Below are positions 44,422 through 52,838 of a stretch of 64,000 nucleotides of DNA, piece by piece. This DNA comes from Streptomyces sp. SPB162 (GTDB lineage: Bacteria; Actinomycetota; Actinomycetes; Streptomycetales; Streptomycetaceae). Position 1 is the stretch's first letter, and each line of letters begins with the position of its first letter. The translations under genes and the position numbers were made by a program. A model generated the notes under the pieces. The model was given only the letters and a program-made list of their open reading frames with translations, searched no databases and was not told the origin of the DNA. The stretch lies in NCBI RefSeq assembly GCF_029504575.1, contig NZ_JAQFII010000001.1:1140501-1204500 (forward strand), in the 5' to 3' direction.

Positions 44422-45264
44422 TCAGCCCTTGACGGCGCCTTCGCCCACGCCGCGGAAGAAGTACCGCTGCAGGCAGGCGAACATGACGATGAGCGGGGCT
44501 ACGGCGATGATGGTCCCGGCGGCGACGAGCCTGGGGTTGTCGGCGAACGTCCCGTGCAGGAAGTTCAGCCCGACGGTCAGCGTGTACTTGTCCGGGTCGG
44601 ACAGCACGATCAGCGGCCAGAGGAAGTCGTCCCAGGCGCCCATGAAGGAGAAGATCGCCACCACCGCCAGCGTGCCCTTGACGGAGGGCAACGCGATCCG
44701 GGTGAAGCGCTGCCAGACGTTGGCGCCGTCGATGACGGCGGCCTCCTCGATCTCGTAGGGGAGGTGGCTGAACGCGTTCCGCATCAGCAGCACGTTCATC
44801 GCGCCGATGCAGCCGGGCAGTACAACGGCGATCAGGGTGTTGTTCAGCTGCAGGTCGCGCAGGGTGGTGAACTGCGCGATGAAGATGGACTCGAACGGCA
44901 CCAGCAGCGCCATGACGAAGGCGGTGGTCGCGAGCTTACGGCCGCGGAAGCGCAGCCGGGCGAGCGCGTAGCCGGCCAGGGCGGAGCCCACGCAGTTGGT
45001 GACGACGCTCGCCGCCGCGACCTTGAGGGAGTTCCAGGCGTACTCCCAGACCGGGATGATGTCCGCGACACCCGAGTAGTTGTCCAGCGTCGGGTGCTCG
45101 GGGAGCAGCTTCGGCGGGTAGCTGTACATGTCCTCGGTCGGGCCCTTGAGCGAGGTGCTCAACTGCCACAGGAACGGGCCGATCGTGACGGCCAGGACGG
45201 TGAGCAGCAGGGCGTAGCGCAGGACCAGCTGCCAACGGGACATACGGCCGCCCATGTCACTCAC
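44422..45264 (-). CDS. Sugar ABC transporter permease (MalG-type)
   Basis: The 280-aa permease has six helices and the EAA loop EEAAVIDGANVWQRFTRIALP that contacts the ATPase. Its GTG start overlaps the stop of the partner permease by 8 bp, which shows translational coupling. It imports oligosaccharide together with the MalF-type partner and the lipoprotein. Confidence 0.92.
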   Translation of the reverse strand: MSDMGGRMSRWQLVLRYALLLTVLAVTIGPFLWQLSTSLKGPTEDMYSYPPKLLPEHPTLDNYSGVADIIPVWEYAWNSLKVAAASVVTNCVGSALAGYALARLRFRGRKLATTAFVMALLVPFESIFIAQFTTLRDLQLNNTLIAVVLPGCIGAMNVLLMRNAFSHLPYEIEEAAVIDGANVWQRFTRIALPSVKGTLAVVAIFSFMGAWDDFLWPLIVLSDPDKYTLTVGLNFLHGTFADNPRLVAAGTIIAVAPLIVMFACLQRYFFRGVGEGAVKG

Positions 45265-46132
45265 CGTCCTTGCGGTCGGCGCGCAGCACCAGCAGCATCA
45301 GTCCGAGGGTGACCACGAAGATCACCACGGAGAGCGCCGAGGCGTAGCCGGTGCGCCCCGACAGCCCGGTGCCGACCCGCTGGACGAGCATGACGATGGT
45401 GGTGTCCTCACCGGCCGGCCCGCCGGTGGGGCCGGCCATCAGGTAGACCTCGGTGAAGACCTTGAAGGCCGCCACCGACGACAGCGCGCCGACCAGCACC
45501 ATCGTGGAGCGCATCGCCGGGACGGTGATGCTGACGAAGCGCCGGAACGCCCCGGCACCGTCCACGGCGGCCGCCTCGTGCAGTTCCTTCGGCACGTTGG
45601 CCAGCGCCGCCAGGTAAATGATCATGTAGTAGCCGAGGCCCTTCCAGACCGTCAGCGCCATCGCGCTGAACAGCAGCAACCACTGGTCGCCGAGGAACTC
45701 CACCGGGCCGGTCCCGAAGTACCCGAGGATCCCGTTGACCAGCCCGCGGTCGTCCAGCATCCACACCCAGATCAGCGCGACCACGACGACCGACGCGACG
45801 ACCGGGGTGTAGAAGGAGGAGCGGAAGAACGCGATGCCGGGGACCTGCTTCTGCACGAGCAGGGCCAGCAGGAGCGGCAGCAGCACGGTGCACGGCACCA
45901 CGAGCAGCACATAGAGCGTGCTGTTGCGCAGCCCGGTCCAGAACTGCTCGTCGTCCAGCATGTCCTGGAAGTTCCGCAGCCCCACCCAGTGGCCGGGGGT
46001 CAGGGTGCGGGCGTCGGTGAAGGCCGTGCCGACGGTGCTGATGAACGGGTAGAGGCTGAACGCGGCGATGATCACCAGGCCGGGCAGCAGGAACAGCCAG
46101 GGGCTGGCGGCCCGGTGGGTCCTTGCACTCAT
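45257..46132 (-). CDS. Sugar ABC transporter permease (MalF-type)
   Basis: The 291-aa permease has six helices, with AASPWLFLLPGLVIIAAFSLY at the start and an EAA loop LHEAAAVDGAGAFRRFVSI. It pairs with the MalG-type permease. It starts 15 bp after the binding-protein gene ends. Confidence 0.92.
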   Translation of the reverse strand: MSARTHRAASPWLFLLPGLVIIAAFSLYPFISTVGTAFTDARTLTPGHWVGLRNFQDMLDDEQFWTGLRNSTLYVLLVVPCTVLLPLLLALLVQKQVPGIAFFRSSFYTPVVASVVVVALIWVWMLDDRGLVNGILGYFGTGPVEFLGDQWLLLFSAMALTVWKGLGYYMIIYLAALANVPKELHEAAAVDGAGAFRRFVSITVPAMRSTMVLVGALSSVAAFKVFTEVYLMAGPTGGPAGEDTTIVMLVQRVGTGLSGRTGYASALSVVIFVVTLGLMLLVLRADRKDGE

Positions 46133-46147
46133 GTCGGATCCGCCCGC

Positions 46148-47455
46148 TCAGCTCTGCTTCAGCAGCTTGTCGCTCTGGGCGACCGCGGCGTCCAGAGCCT
46201 GCTGCGGCGACTTCTTGCCCTGCAGCGCCTTCGCCACCTCGTTCTTGAGGATGGTCTTCATCTCGTCGGTCATCACGACGGGCGTGTAGTTCACCGCGCC
46301 CTTGAGCAGCCGCGCGGAGGCGACCCGGACACGGCCCTCGTCGGTGCCGTCGTCCGTGGTCCAGTAGGGCTGGTCCAGCGAGCCCGCGGTGCTCGGGAAG
46401 ATCGCGACCTTGTGCGCGAAGGACTCCTGGTTCTGCTTGTCGGTGATGAAGTGCGCGAAGGCGATGGCCGCGGCCTTGTGCTTGCTGTGGCTGTTCACCG
46501 CCATGCCCATCACGTACATGTTGGGGTGGCCGGTGTTGTTGGGCGCGTCCGTGATGCCGAGGTTCTTGTACAGCTCCGGCGCGTTCTGCTTGAAGGTGCC
46601 CAGGTCGTGCGCGCTGCCCGGATTCATCGCGACCTTCTGCTGCAGGAACTTCTGCCCGACGGCGTCAGGGCCGCTGGTCAGCGCCTGCGAGTCCAGACCG
46701 CCGTTCTTGAACAGCTCCAGGTACTTGGTGAGCAGCTCGGTGCCCTTGGCGTCGTTGTACGTGAACTTGGTCGCGTCCGCGTTCATCAGCGGGACGCCGT
46801 AGCGGCCGAAGTCCTCGATGGACGGCGTGCCTGCGAGGGTGGCGGTCTTCCCGCCGGACTTCACCGCGATGGCGTTGGCGGCCGTGAAGAGCTCGTCGTA
46901 GGTCTTCGGCGGCTTGGCGGGGTCGAGGCCGGCCTGCCGGAACAGCGTCTTGTTGTAGAACAGCGGGCCGGTGTTGAGGTACCAGGGGAAGGCGTACGAG
47001 CCTTCGAGGCCCGGCAGTTCATTGCCCTTCCACGCCTCGGGCGTGTAGTCGGCCTTGAACCTGGCGGCCACGGGCTCCTTGTCCAGACTCATGATCATGC
47101 CCGCCTTGGCCAGCGGGTACGACAGGTCGGGCGAGACGTTGACGACGTCGGGGAGCGTGCCGCCGGCGGCGTCCGCGCTGAGCTTGTCCGCGTAGTTCTC
47201 GGCGGGCTGGTCGAGCCACTTCACGTGGACGCCGGGGTTCTGCTTCTCGAACTCCGCGGCCAGGCCCTCGAAGTAGTCCTTGTAGTTCGCCCGCAGGTTC
47301 CAGGTCTGGAAGCTGATGTCGCCCTCGATCTTGCCGTCGGCACTGCTGCCGGCGTCGTCCCCGCCGGAGCCGCAGGCGGTCAGCGTCAGCGCGGACAGCA
47401 GCAGGGGCAGGACGACGACAGCTGTTCTGCGGGTTCTTCCACCGGTTACGGGCAT
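46148..47455 (-). CDS. Sugar ABC transporter substrate-binding lipoprotein
   Basis: The 435-aa protein has a basic N terminus, a hydrophobic stretch and the lipobox LTAC, so it is anchored to the outer membrane face. The rest is an SBP_bac_1 fold (FQTWNLRANYKDYFEGLAAEF... LPDVVNVSPDLSYPLAKAG). ATG 47455 follows GAAGGAG by 10-11 bp. It starts the operon, so its promoter lies in the divergent LacI region. No ATPase gene is present; Streptomyces sugar transporters commonly share MsiK (known). Confidence 0.92.
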   Translation of the reverse strand: MPVTGGRTRRTAVVVLPLLLSALTLTACGSGGDDAGSSADGKIEGDISFQTWNLRANYKDYFEGLAAEFEKQNPGVHVKWLDQPAENYADKLSADAAGGTLPDVVNVSPDLSYPLAKAGMIMSLDKEPVAARFKADYTPEAWKGNELPGLEGSYAFPWYLNTGPLFYNKTLFRQAGLDPAKPPKTYDELFTAANAIAVKSGGKTATLAGTPSIEDFGRYGVPLMNADATKFTYNDAKGTELLTKYLELFKNGGLDSQALTSGPDAVGQKFLQQKVAMNPGSAHDLGTFKQNAPELYKNLGITDAPNNTGHPNMYVMGMAVNSHSKHKAAAIAFAHFITDKQNQESFAHKVAIFPSTAGSLDQPYWTTDDGTDEGRVRVASARLLKGAVNYTPVVMTDEMKTILKNEVAKALQGKKSPQQALDAAVAQSDKLLKQS

Positions 47456-47606
47456 GGCTGACAAGCTCCTTCGCTCGGGCCAGGAGGGTGTGGGTGAGGC
47501 GGCGGGGTAAGGCTGCACCCGCGTCGGGAGCATCGTCAACGGTTAACTCCCGATGAATTCACGACATCTGGCATATGTGCAGGTGAGAGCAGTTTTGCTA
47601 ATCAAA

Positions 47607-47646
47607 ACTAATGCGCTTTAGTTCCATTGGACTCAAGCGCATTAGT
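47607..47646. promoter_or_regulatory. Perfect inverted repeat, likely LacI operator
   Basis: ACTAATGCGCTT (47607-47618) and AAGCGCATTAGT (47635-47646) are exact reverse complements separated by 16 bp. A second repeat, TTTTG-ctaat-CAAAA (47593-47607), touches it. Both sit between the divergent binding-protein and LacI genes. Each arm may be a half of a larger site or a separate site; two-turn spacing suggests cooperative binding. Confidence 0.7.
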
Positions 47647-47689
47647 AGACGGACGCACTCCGCGTCCCGGAGTAGGACATAATCCAGCC

Positions 47690-48745
47690 ATGGATCCCGT
47701 GCGCCGCACTCCGGCCCGCCGACCGACGATGAAGGACATCGCGCAGCGCGCGGGCGTCTCCGAGAGCGCCGTGTCCTTCGCGCTCAACGACCGGCCCGGT
47801 GTCTCCCCCGCGACCCGCGACCGGGTCCGCCGGGTCGCGGAACAGCTGGGCTGGCGCCCCAGCACCGCCGCCCGCGCGCTGTCCGGCGAGGGCGCCGCCA
47901 CCGTCGGCCTGGTACTGGCCCGGCCCGCGCACACGCTCGGCGTCGAGTCGTTCTTCCTGCAACTCGTCTCGGGCATCCAGGTGGTGCTGGCGCGACGCCA
48001 CCTCGGACTGCTCTTCCAGGTCGTGGAGGACCTCGGAGAGGAGTGCGCGATCTACCGCCGCTGGTGGGCCGAGCGCCGGGTCGACGGGCTGCTCGTCGTC
48101 GACCCCCGGCTCGACGACCCCCGGCCCGCGCTGCTCGACGAACTCGGCCTGCCCGCCGTCGTCATCGGCGCGCTCGCGCCGGGCGCGCCCGGGCACTGCG
48201 GCATCTCCACCGTGTGGGCCGACGACGCGGGCGCCATGGCCTCGATCGTCGACCATCTGCACGGGCTCGGGCACCGCAGGATCCTGCACATCGCCGGTCT
48301 GCCGCACCTCGCCCACACCCAGCGCCGGATCCGCTCGCTGCGGGCGGAGGCCGCCCGCCGCGGGCTGCCCGACGTCCACTCGATCAGCACCGACTACTCG
48401 GACACCGAGGGAGCCGAGGCCACCCGCCGCGCCCTGGCCCAGCCCCGGCCGCCGACCGCGATCGTCTACGACAACGACGTGCTGGCCGTGGCCGGCCTCG
48501 CCGTCGCCAACGAGCGCGGCCTCTCGGTACCCGGCGATCTGTCCGTCGTGGCCTGGGACGACTCCGTGCTCTGCCGCAGCGCGCACCCCGCGCTGACCGC
48601 GCTCGTCCGCGACACCGGCAGCTTCGGCCGCCACGCGGCTGAGCAGCTGCTCAGCCTCCTCGACGGGAACCCCGCCGAGGAGATCCAGGACGACCTGCCA
48701 CGCCTCATGGCCCGCGCGAGCACGGGTCCGCCTCCCGCGGGCTAG
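47690..48745 (+). CDS. LacI-family repressor of the mannoside operon
   Basis: The 351-aa protein has a LacI HTH (TMKDIAQRAGVSESAVSFALN, with the minor-groove hinge region after it) and a periplasmic-binding-like sensor domain (TVGLVLARPAHTLGVESFF... VYDNDVLAVAGLAVANERGLSVPGDLSVVAWDDS). ATG 47690 was chosen over a longer frame. It diverges from the transport operon and probably represses it until a mannoside is imported. Confidence 0.92.
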   Translation: MDPVRRTPARRPTMKDIAQRAGVSESAVSFALNDRPGVSPATRDRVRRVAEQLGWRPSTAARALSGEGAATVGLVLARPAHTLGVESFFLQLVSGIQVVLARRHLGLLFQVVEDLGEECAIYRRWWAERRVDGLLVVDPRLDDPRPALLDELGLPAVVIGALAPGAPGHCGISTVWADDAGAMASIVDHLHGLGHRRILHIAGLPHLAHTQRRIRSLRAEAARRGLPDVHSISTDYSDTEGAEATRRALAQPRPPTAIVYDNDVLAVAGLAVANERGLSVPGDLSVVAWDDSVLCRSAHPALTALVRDTGSFGRHAAEQLLSLLDGNPAEEIQDDLPRLMARASTGPPPAG

Positions 48746-48785
48746 TGCTCTGGCCGGAAAGGCTTCACCGGTTGTCGGGGCTCGT

Positions 48786-48805
48786 CCACGTAACCCGGTA
48801 CGTGG
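48786..48805. terminator. Hairpin between convergent genes
   Basis: CCACGTA-acccgg-TACGTGG forms a 7-bp stem with a 6-nt loop in the gap between the LacI gene and the convergent membrane-protein gene. Confidence 0.4.
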
Positions 48806-48903
48806 CCGCCCCTCCGCCTTGCGACACACCGCGCCGGACGCCGCGGGACGCGCGCTCGGGGCGAGCGAGCGCCCACACGTCAGGCACGGCCGGCGCCGAC
48901 GAT

Positions 48904-50328
48904 TCAGCGGTACTCGGCCAGTCGGGGGCGGACGCCCAGCATGACGAGGACCGCCGCGGCGGTCAGCGCGCCGGCGGGGACGGCCGGCCAGCCCGCGAGG
49001 GCCGAGCGGGCGCGGCCGGTGTGCCGGTCGAAGTCGGAGCGCTGGTGGTCCGCGAGGGCGTCCAGGGTGGTGGCGAAGTCCCAGAAGTCGAAGGCGACCT
49101 GGCCGCGACCGACTTCGGTGAGGACCGTGACCGCCTCGTCGAGCCGGCCGGCGGCGCGCAGCGCGCGCAGCTTCCGGTCGTCGGCGCGGAAGTGGCCGTA
49201 GCGGGTGAGGACGTCCTGGTAGGCGGGGCCTTCCGCGGTGGACGACCCGGGGGCGAGGAGGACGTCGAGCCTGCGGGTGAGCGTGTCGAAGCGCTCGCGC
49301 TGGAAGCCGGCCGAGGCGGCGTCGTGGACCAGCCACCGGCTCTGCGTGGCGGCGGCGTCGGCGGCCACCGCGCGGGCCTCGGCCAGCCGGGACCAGGGAC
49401 GCAGCCCCTCCCGTCCGGCGGCCTCGACCTCGGACGCCGCCGAGACGAAGGAGAGCGCGCCCGTCAGGGTGACCACCAGCGCCGCGGCCGTGGCGGCGAC
49501 CAGCGCCGGGTTGAAGACCCGCTGGTAGCGGCGGGAGAGGTCCCGCTGCCACCACAGGAGGCAGCCGAGGGCGAGGACACCGAGCACCCCGACGAGCGCC
49601 GCCGACCAGGACGCACTCCCCCGCGCGGCGGACTCCCGGTGCGCGGCCTGCTGGGCGTAGGTCTCCGACAGCGCCGCCGCGACGGGCAGCAGTTCGTTGC
49701 GCAGCACGTCGGCGGCCTCGGAGGACAGGGCGACGGCGGCGTGCGGCGGTACGCCCGCCGGGCGGTCGGGGTTGGTCTCGTCCACGTAGGACGAGCGCGC
49801 GCCGGCGTCGTCGTAGCGGCCGAGCGCGTCGAGCAGGGAGCGGACCCGGTCGCCCTGATCCGGATCGGCGCCGAGCTGCCGCAGCAGGTCGCTGACCTCG
49901 GCGCGGCGCTGCTGCGCGGTGATCAGTGCGAGCAGCCGGTTGCCGACCTCCACGTCCGGCTGGAGTGCCGAGTGGCCGGGGATCAGGGAGTTGGCCCGCT
50001 GGGCGTCGAGGTCCGCGAGCGCGAACCGCAGTTCGGCGGCGACGGCGGCCCGCTGCGTGACGGCCGTGTCCAGGTCGGAGACGTCGCCCCGGACGTCGAT
50101 CGCGCCGAGTACGGCGGCCGCGCACAGGGCGGCGAGCGCCGCCAGGGCGAGCGCGGCCGACACGACGAGCCGCACGGGGCCGTCGAGCGGCGGCCTCGAA
50201 CGCGGCTTCGGTGCGCGCCGGACCTGCGGCGGCGGGGCGGGCGGCAGGGCCGGCGCTCCGGCCGGCGCGGCCTGCGGCGCCTCGGGCGCGGACTCCCGCC
50301 GCGCCGTGGGCGCCTGAGAGGTCGTCAT
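48904..50328 (-). CDS. Membrane protein of unknown function, four helices
   Basis: The 474-aa protein has a Pro/Ala-rich N-terminal tail of about 45 residues, then a helix (about 52-75), an external helical region, two helices near 235-285, a second external helical region and a C-terminal helix. The paired arrangement of helix plus about 150-residue helical domain looks like two sensor-like units (as in four-helix bundle sensors), but no kinase, HAMP or signalling output was recognised. The ATG at 50328 has no strong ribosome site. Confidence 0.65.
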   Translation of the reverse strand: MTTSQAPTARRESAPEAPQAAPAGAPALPPAPPPQVRRAPKPRSRPPLDGPVRLVVSAALALAALAALCAAAVLGAIDVRGDVSDLDTAVTQRAAVAAELRFALADLDAQRANSLIPGHSALQPDVEVGNRLLALITAQQRRAEVSDLLRQLGADPDQGDRVRSLLDALGRYDDAGARSSYVDETNPDRPAGVPPHAAVALSSEAADVLRNELLPVAAALSETYAQQAAHRESAARGSASWSAALVGVLGVLALGCLLWWQRDLSRRYQRVFNPALVAATAAALVVTLTGALSFVSAASEVEAAGREGLRPWSRLAEARAVAADAAATQSRWLVHDAASAGFQRERFDTLTRRLDVLLAPGSSTAEGPAYQDVLTRYGHFRADDRKLRALRAAGRLDEAVTVLTEVGRGQVAFDFWDFATTLDALADHQRSDFDRHTGRARSALAGWPAVPAGALTAAAVLVMLGVRPRLAEYR

Positions 50329-50438
50329 GTCACGACGCTAGGCGCACGCCGGAAAGGGACGGTGTCCTACCGGCGGACTCCGGGTGACCGGCCCGTAACG
50401 GAATCGAACGGACGCCCGCCCTCCGCCACCCGGCCCGC

Positions 50439-51092
50439 TCAGTCCTTGTCGTCCGGCTTCCACAGCGAGTGTTCGCGACGCGCCCACCACGGTGCCACAC
50501 TCCCGGTCCGCATCCCCAATCGCGCCTCGGGGTCCTTGGCGGCCATCCAGACGTGTCCGGTGATGCCGGCGGCGAGCAGCAGCGCGAGCCAGTCGTGGAC
50601 GAAGGTGGCGCCCGTCCGCCAGATCACCGGAGCGAGGTGGGTGAACCACATCAGCAGTCCGGTGCCGATCATCACCAGCACCGCTCCCGCGATGAACGAC
50701 GCGTAGAGCTTCTGCCCCGCGTTGAACTTGCCCGCGGGTACGCCGTCCTTGCTGCGCGTGCGCAGTACGGTGCGCAGCCAGTGCCGGTCGTGCCGGCCGA
50801 AGCGGTTGAGCCTGCCCAGGTCGGCACGGAGCGCGCGGAAGAACACGCCCGCCAGCAGCGGCACCGGCAGCACCAGCCCCGACCACTCGTGCACGGTCAC
50901 CACCAGCCGCCGCCTGCCGACGAGTTCGGACAGCGGAGGCAGGTAGAGGCAGGCGGCGGTGAAGACGCAGACGCCCATCAGCCAGGCGGTGGCGCGGTGC
51001 ACCCAGCGCTCCGCGCGGCTGAAGCGGCGCACCCGCCGTTCGGGACGCCGTACGCCGGCCGGAGTGGTCGTGCCGTCAGGAAGTGGGGTCAT
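50439..51092 (-). CDS. Membrane cytochrome b561-type protein
   Basis: The 217-aa protein has four helices with His residues placed for heme: WVHRATAW, VHEWSGLVLP and VHDWLALLLAAGITGHVW. This is the Ni/Fe-hydrogenase/formate-dehydrogenase gamma type of cytochrome b. Its start overlaps the end of the molybdopterin oxidoreductase gene by 17 bp, so it probably passes electrons to or from that enzyme. Confidence 0.85.
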   Translation of the reverse strand: MTPLPDGTTTPAGVRRPERRVRRFSRAERWVHRATAWLMGVCVFTAACLYLPPLSELVGRRRLVVTVHEWSGLVLPVPLLAGVFFRALRADLGRLNRFGRHDRHWLRTVLRTRSKDGVPAGKFNAGQKLYASFIAGAVLVMIGTGLLMWFTHLAPVIWRTGATFVHDWLALLLAAGITGHVWMAAKDPEARLGMRTGSVAPWWARREHSLWKPDDKD

Positions 51093-51834
51093 CGGACCGT
51101 CCGTTCGACTTTCCGACCCAGGCGTCGACGTCGTAGCCTAGCTTCTCCCAGTAACCGGGTTCGACGCTCTTGGTGACGGTGATCCCCGAGAGCCACTTCG
51201 CCGACTTGTAGAAGTACATCGGCGCCGCGTAGAGCCGGACGGGGCCTCCGTGGGCGTGGGTGACCGGCTTGTCCTGCATCGACAGCGCGACCAGGACGTC
51301 GTTCCGGCGGGCCTGCTGCAACGTGAGGCTCTCGGTGTAGGCGCCGTCGAAGCAGTCGAACCGGATGGCGGTCGCCTCCGGCCGCACCCCCGACGCGGCC
51401 AGGAGCGCGGAGAGCCGCACCCCGGCGAAGGCGGTCTTCGGCACCCGCCAGCCGGTCACGCACTGCACGTCGTGCACCAGCCGCTGCTGCGGCATGGCCT
51501 GCAGGTCGGCCAGCCGGTACGTCGCGGGACGGTCGACGAGCCCGCCGACGGTGAGCCGGTAGTTCTCCGCGTTGCGCTTGGGTACCGACGAGGTCACCGA
51601 GTAGTAGCGGAAGCCCCCGCCGCCGGGCAGCAGTCCCGTCACCCCGGTGGGGTCCTTGGCGCTCACCTCGGCGAGCAGCGCGTCGATGCGGTCCTGGACG
51701 TGGCCGCCCAGCGCGACCCCCGCGGCGCCCAGCCCCAGCATGCCGAGCACGACGCGCCGCCCGACCGGCGCACCGCGCCGTTCGTCCTCTTCCCCCGGGT
51801 CGTCGGGGGTGTCGTCCACGCGGGGTTCGTCCAT
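51076..51834 (-). CDS. Molybdopterin-dependent oxidoreductase (sulfite-oxidase fold)
   Basis: The 252-aa protein has an N-terminal twin-arginine-like signal (GRRVVLGMLGLGAAGVALGG) and a molybdopterin-binding fold. The likely Mo-ligand Cys is in VHDVQCVTGWRVP, and a PVTHAHGGPVRLYAAPMYFYKSAKW block follows. It resembles YedY/MsrP-type enzymes. It is coupled to a cytochrome b gene, so it is probably an exported reductase fed by the membrane. The substrate is unknown; methionine sulfoxide reduction is only one possibility. Confidence 0.85.
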   Translation of the reverse strand: MDEPRVDDTPDDPGEEDERRGAPVGRRVVLGMLGLGAAGVALGGHVQDRIDALLAEVSAKDPTGVTGLLPGGGGFRYYSVTSSVPKRNAENYRLTVGGLVDRPATYRLADLQAMPQQRLVHDVQCVTGWRVPKTAFAGVRLSALLAASGVRPEATAIRFDCFDGAYTESLTLQQARRNDVLVALSMQDKPVTHAHGGPVRLYAAPMYFYKSAKWLSGITVTKSVEPGYWEKLGYDVDAWVGKSNGRSDDPTS

Positions 51835-51886
51835 GACCCGATTCGAGCACGTACGACGGCCGAGGGCCAGGGGCGGCGCCCTGACG

Positions 51887-52699
51887 TCAGGCTTTCGTCA
51901 TAACTCGGGCGAGGAAGCGGTCGAGCGCCGCGTTGAACTCCTCCGGGCGTTCGAGGTTCGGCAGATGCGCGGCGCCTTCGATCACGACCAGCTCGGATCC
52001 GGCGATCCGCCGGTGCATGTCCTCCGCGTCGGCGACCGGGGTGTACTCGTCCTCCCGGCCGACCACGACGAGGGCGGGCACGGCGATCCCGTCCAGCAGT
52101 TCCCGGTAGTCGGGCCGTTCGGCGCGCCCGCGCAGCGCGGCGGCCGCGCCCTCCGGCGGCGCGCCGTACATCATGCGGCGCACGTGGTCGGCGACGGCGG
52201 GTAGTGCCGCGAGGTTGTGGGGCGCGACCATCTTGGACAGCACCTCGTCGGTGTACCCCTTCAGCCCCTCGCGCACCAGCCGTACCGCCAGGTCGCGCCG
52301 GACCCGCTTGCCGTCCTCGGTCTCGGCCGCCGGGAAGGTGTCGGCGAGCAGCACGCCGCGGACCCGGTCGGGGAAGAGCCGGCAGAACTCCATGACGATC
52401 TGGCCGCCCATCGACAGCCCGCCGATGACGACCCGGTCCAGGCCGAGGTGGTCGAGCAGCGCCGCGAGGTCGCGGGCGAAGGTCTCCAGCGGCGTCGTGC
52501 CGGGGACGACGGTGGTCCCGCCGTAGCCGCGCAGGTCCGGGGCGACGACGCGCACGCCCCGGGCCGCGAATGCACCGAGCTGCGGTGCCCACATCGAGCG
52601 GTCGAAGGGGTGTCCGTGGACCAGCAGGAGCGGGTCGCCCGCACCCGTGTCCTCGTACCCGACGGTGATGCCGTTCAGTTCCGCTGTTGCCGCCGTCAT
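51887..52699 (-). CDS. Alpha/beta hydrolase
   Basis: The 270-aa protein has a LLLVHGHPFDRSMW oxyanion region, the nucleophile elbow GGLSMGGQ, an Asp in VVGREDEYTP and a His in IEGAAHLPNLERPEEF. It resembles 3-oxoadipate enol-lactonase and other carboxyl-ester or lactone hydrolases. ATG 52699 has AGGTGG 8 bp upstream; GTG 52711 is close by. It diverges from a MocR-type regulator across a long palindrome. Confidence 0.82.
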   Translation of the reverse strand: MTAATAELNGITVGYEDTGAGDPLLLVHGHPFDRSMWAPQLGAFAARGVRVVAPDLRGYGGTTVVPGTTPLETFARDLAALLDHLGLDRVVIGGLSMGGQIVMEFCRLFPDRVRGVLLADTFPAAETEDGKRVRRDLAVRLVREGLKGYTDEVLSKMVAPHNLAALPAVADHVRRMMYGAPPEGAAAALRGRAERPDYRELLDGIAVPALVVVGREDEYTPVADAEDMHRRIAGSELVVIEGAAHLPNLERPEEFNAALDRFLARVMTKA

Positions 52700-52732
52700 C
52701 GCGCTGACCACCTGTGCTTCCCGTTCATGAAT

Positions 52733-52754
52733 CCGGTCCGACCGGTCGGACCGG
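52733..52754. promoter_or_regulatory. Perfect 22-bp palindrome between divergent genes
   Basis: The half-site CCGGTCCGACC is followed directly by its reverse complement, with no spacer. It lies between the hydrolase and MocR genes and is a strong operator candidate. Because it is GC-rich, chance is a little less unlikely than for an AT-rich site. Confidence 0.55.
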
Positions 52755-52788
52755 TCCCCGGCCCGATGCTAGGGGTGCGATGCGATGA

Positions 52789-52818
52789 GTGCAATGTCTG
52801 TATTGTTCTCGGTGCAAT
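52789..52818 (+). promoter_or_regulatory. GTGCAAT direct repeats upstream of MocR gene
   Basis: GTGCAAT at 52789-52795 and 52812-52818 are 23 bp apart, two helical turns. MocR-type regulators often bind direct repeats, so this is an autoregulation site candidate. Confidence 0.4.
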
Positions 52819-52838
52819 CATGGACGGGTGGAGGTCTG

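Noticed and set aside
45254-47461. A 735-codon + strand frame opposite the sugar ABC operon
   Set aside because: It is rich in Arg, His, Gly and Gln with no family pattern; the minus strand encodes clear permeases and a lipoprotein.
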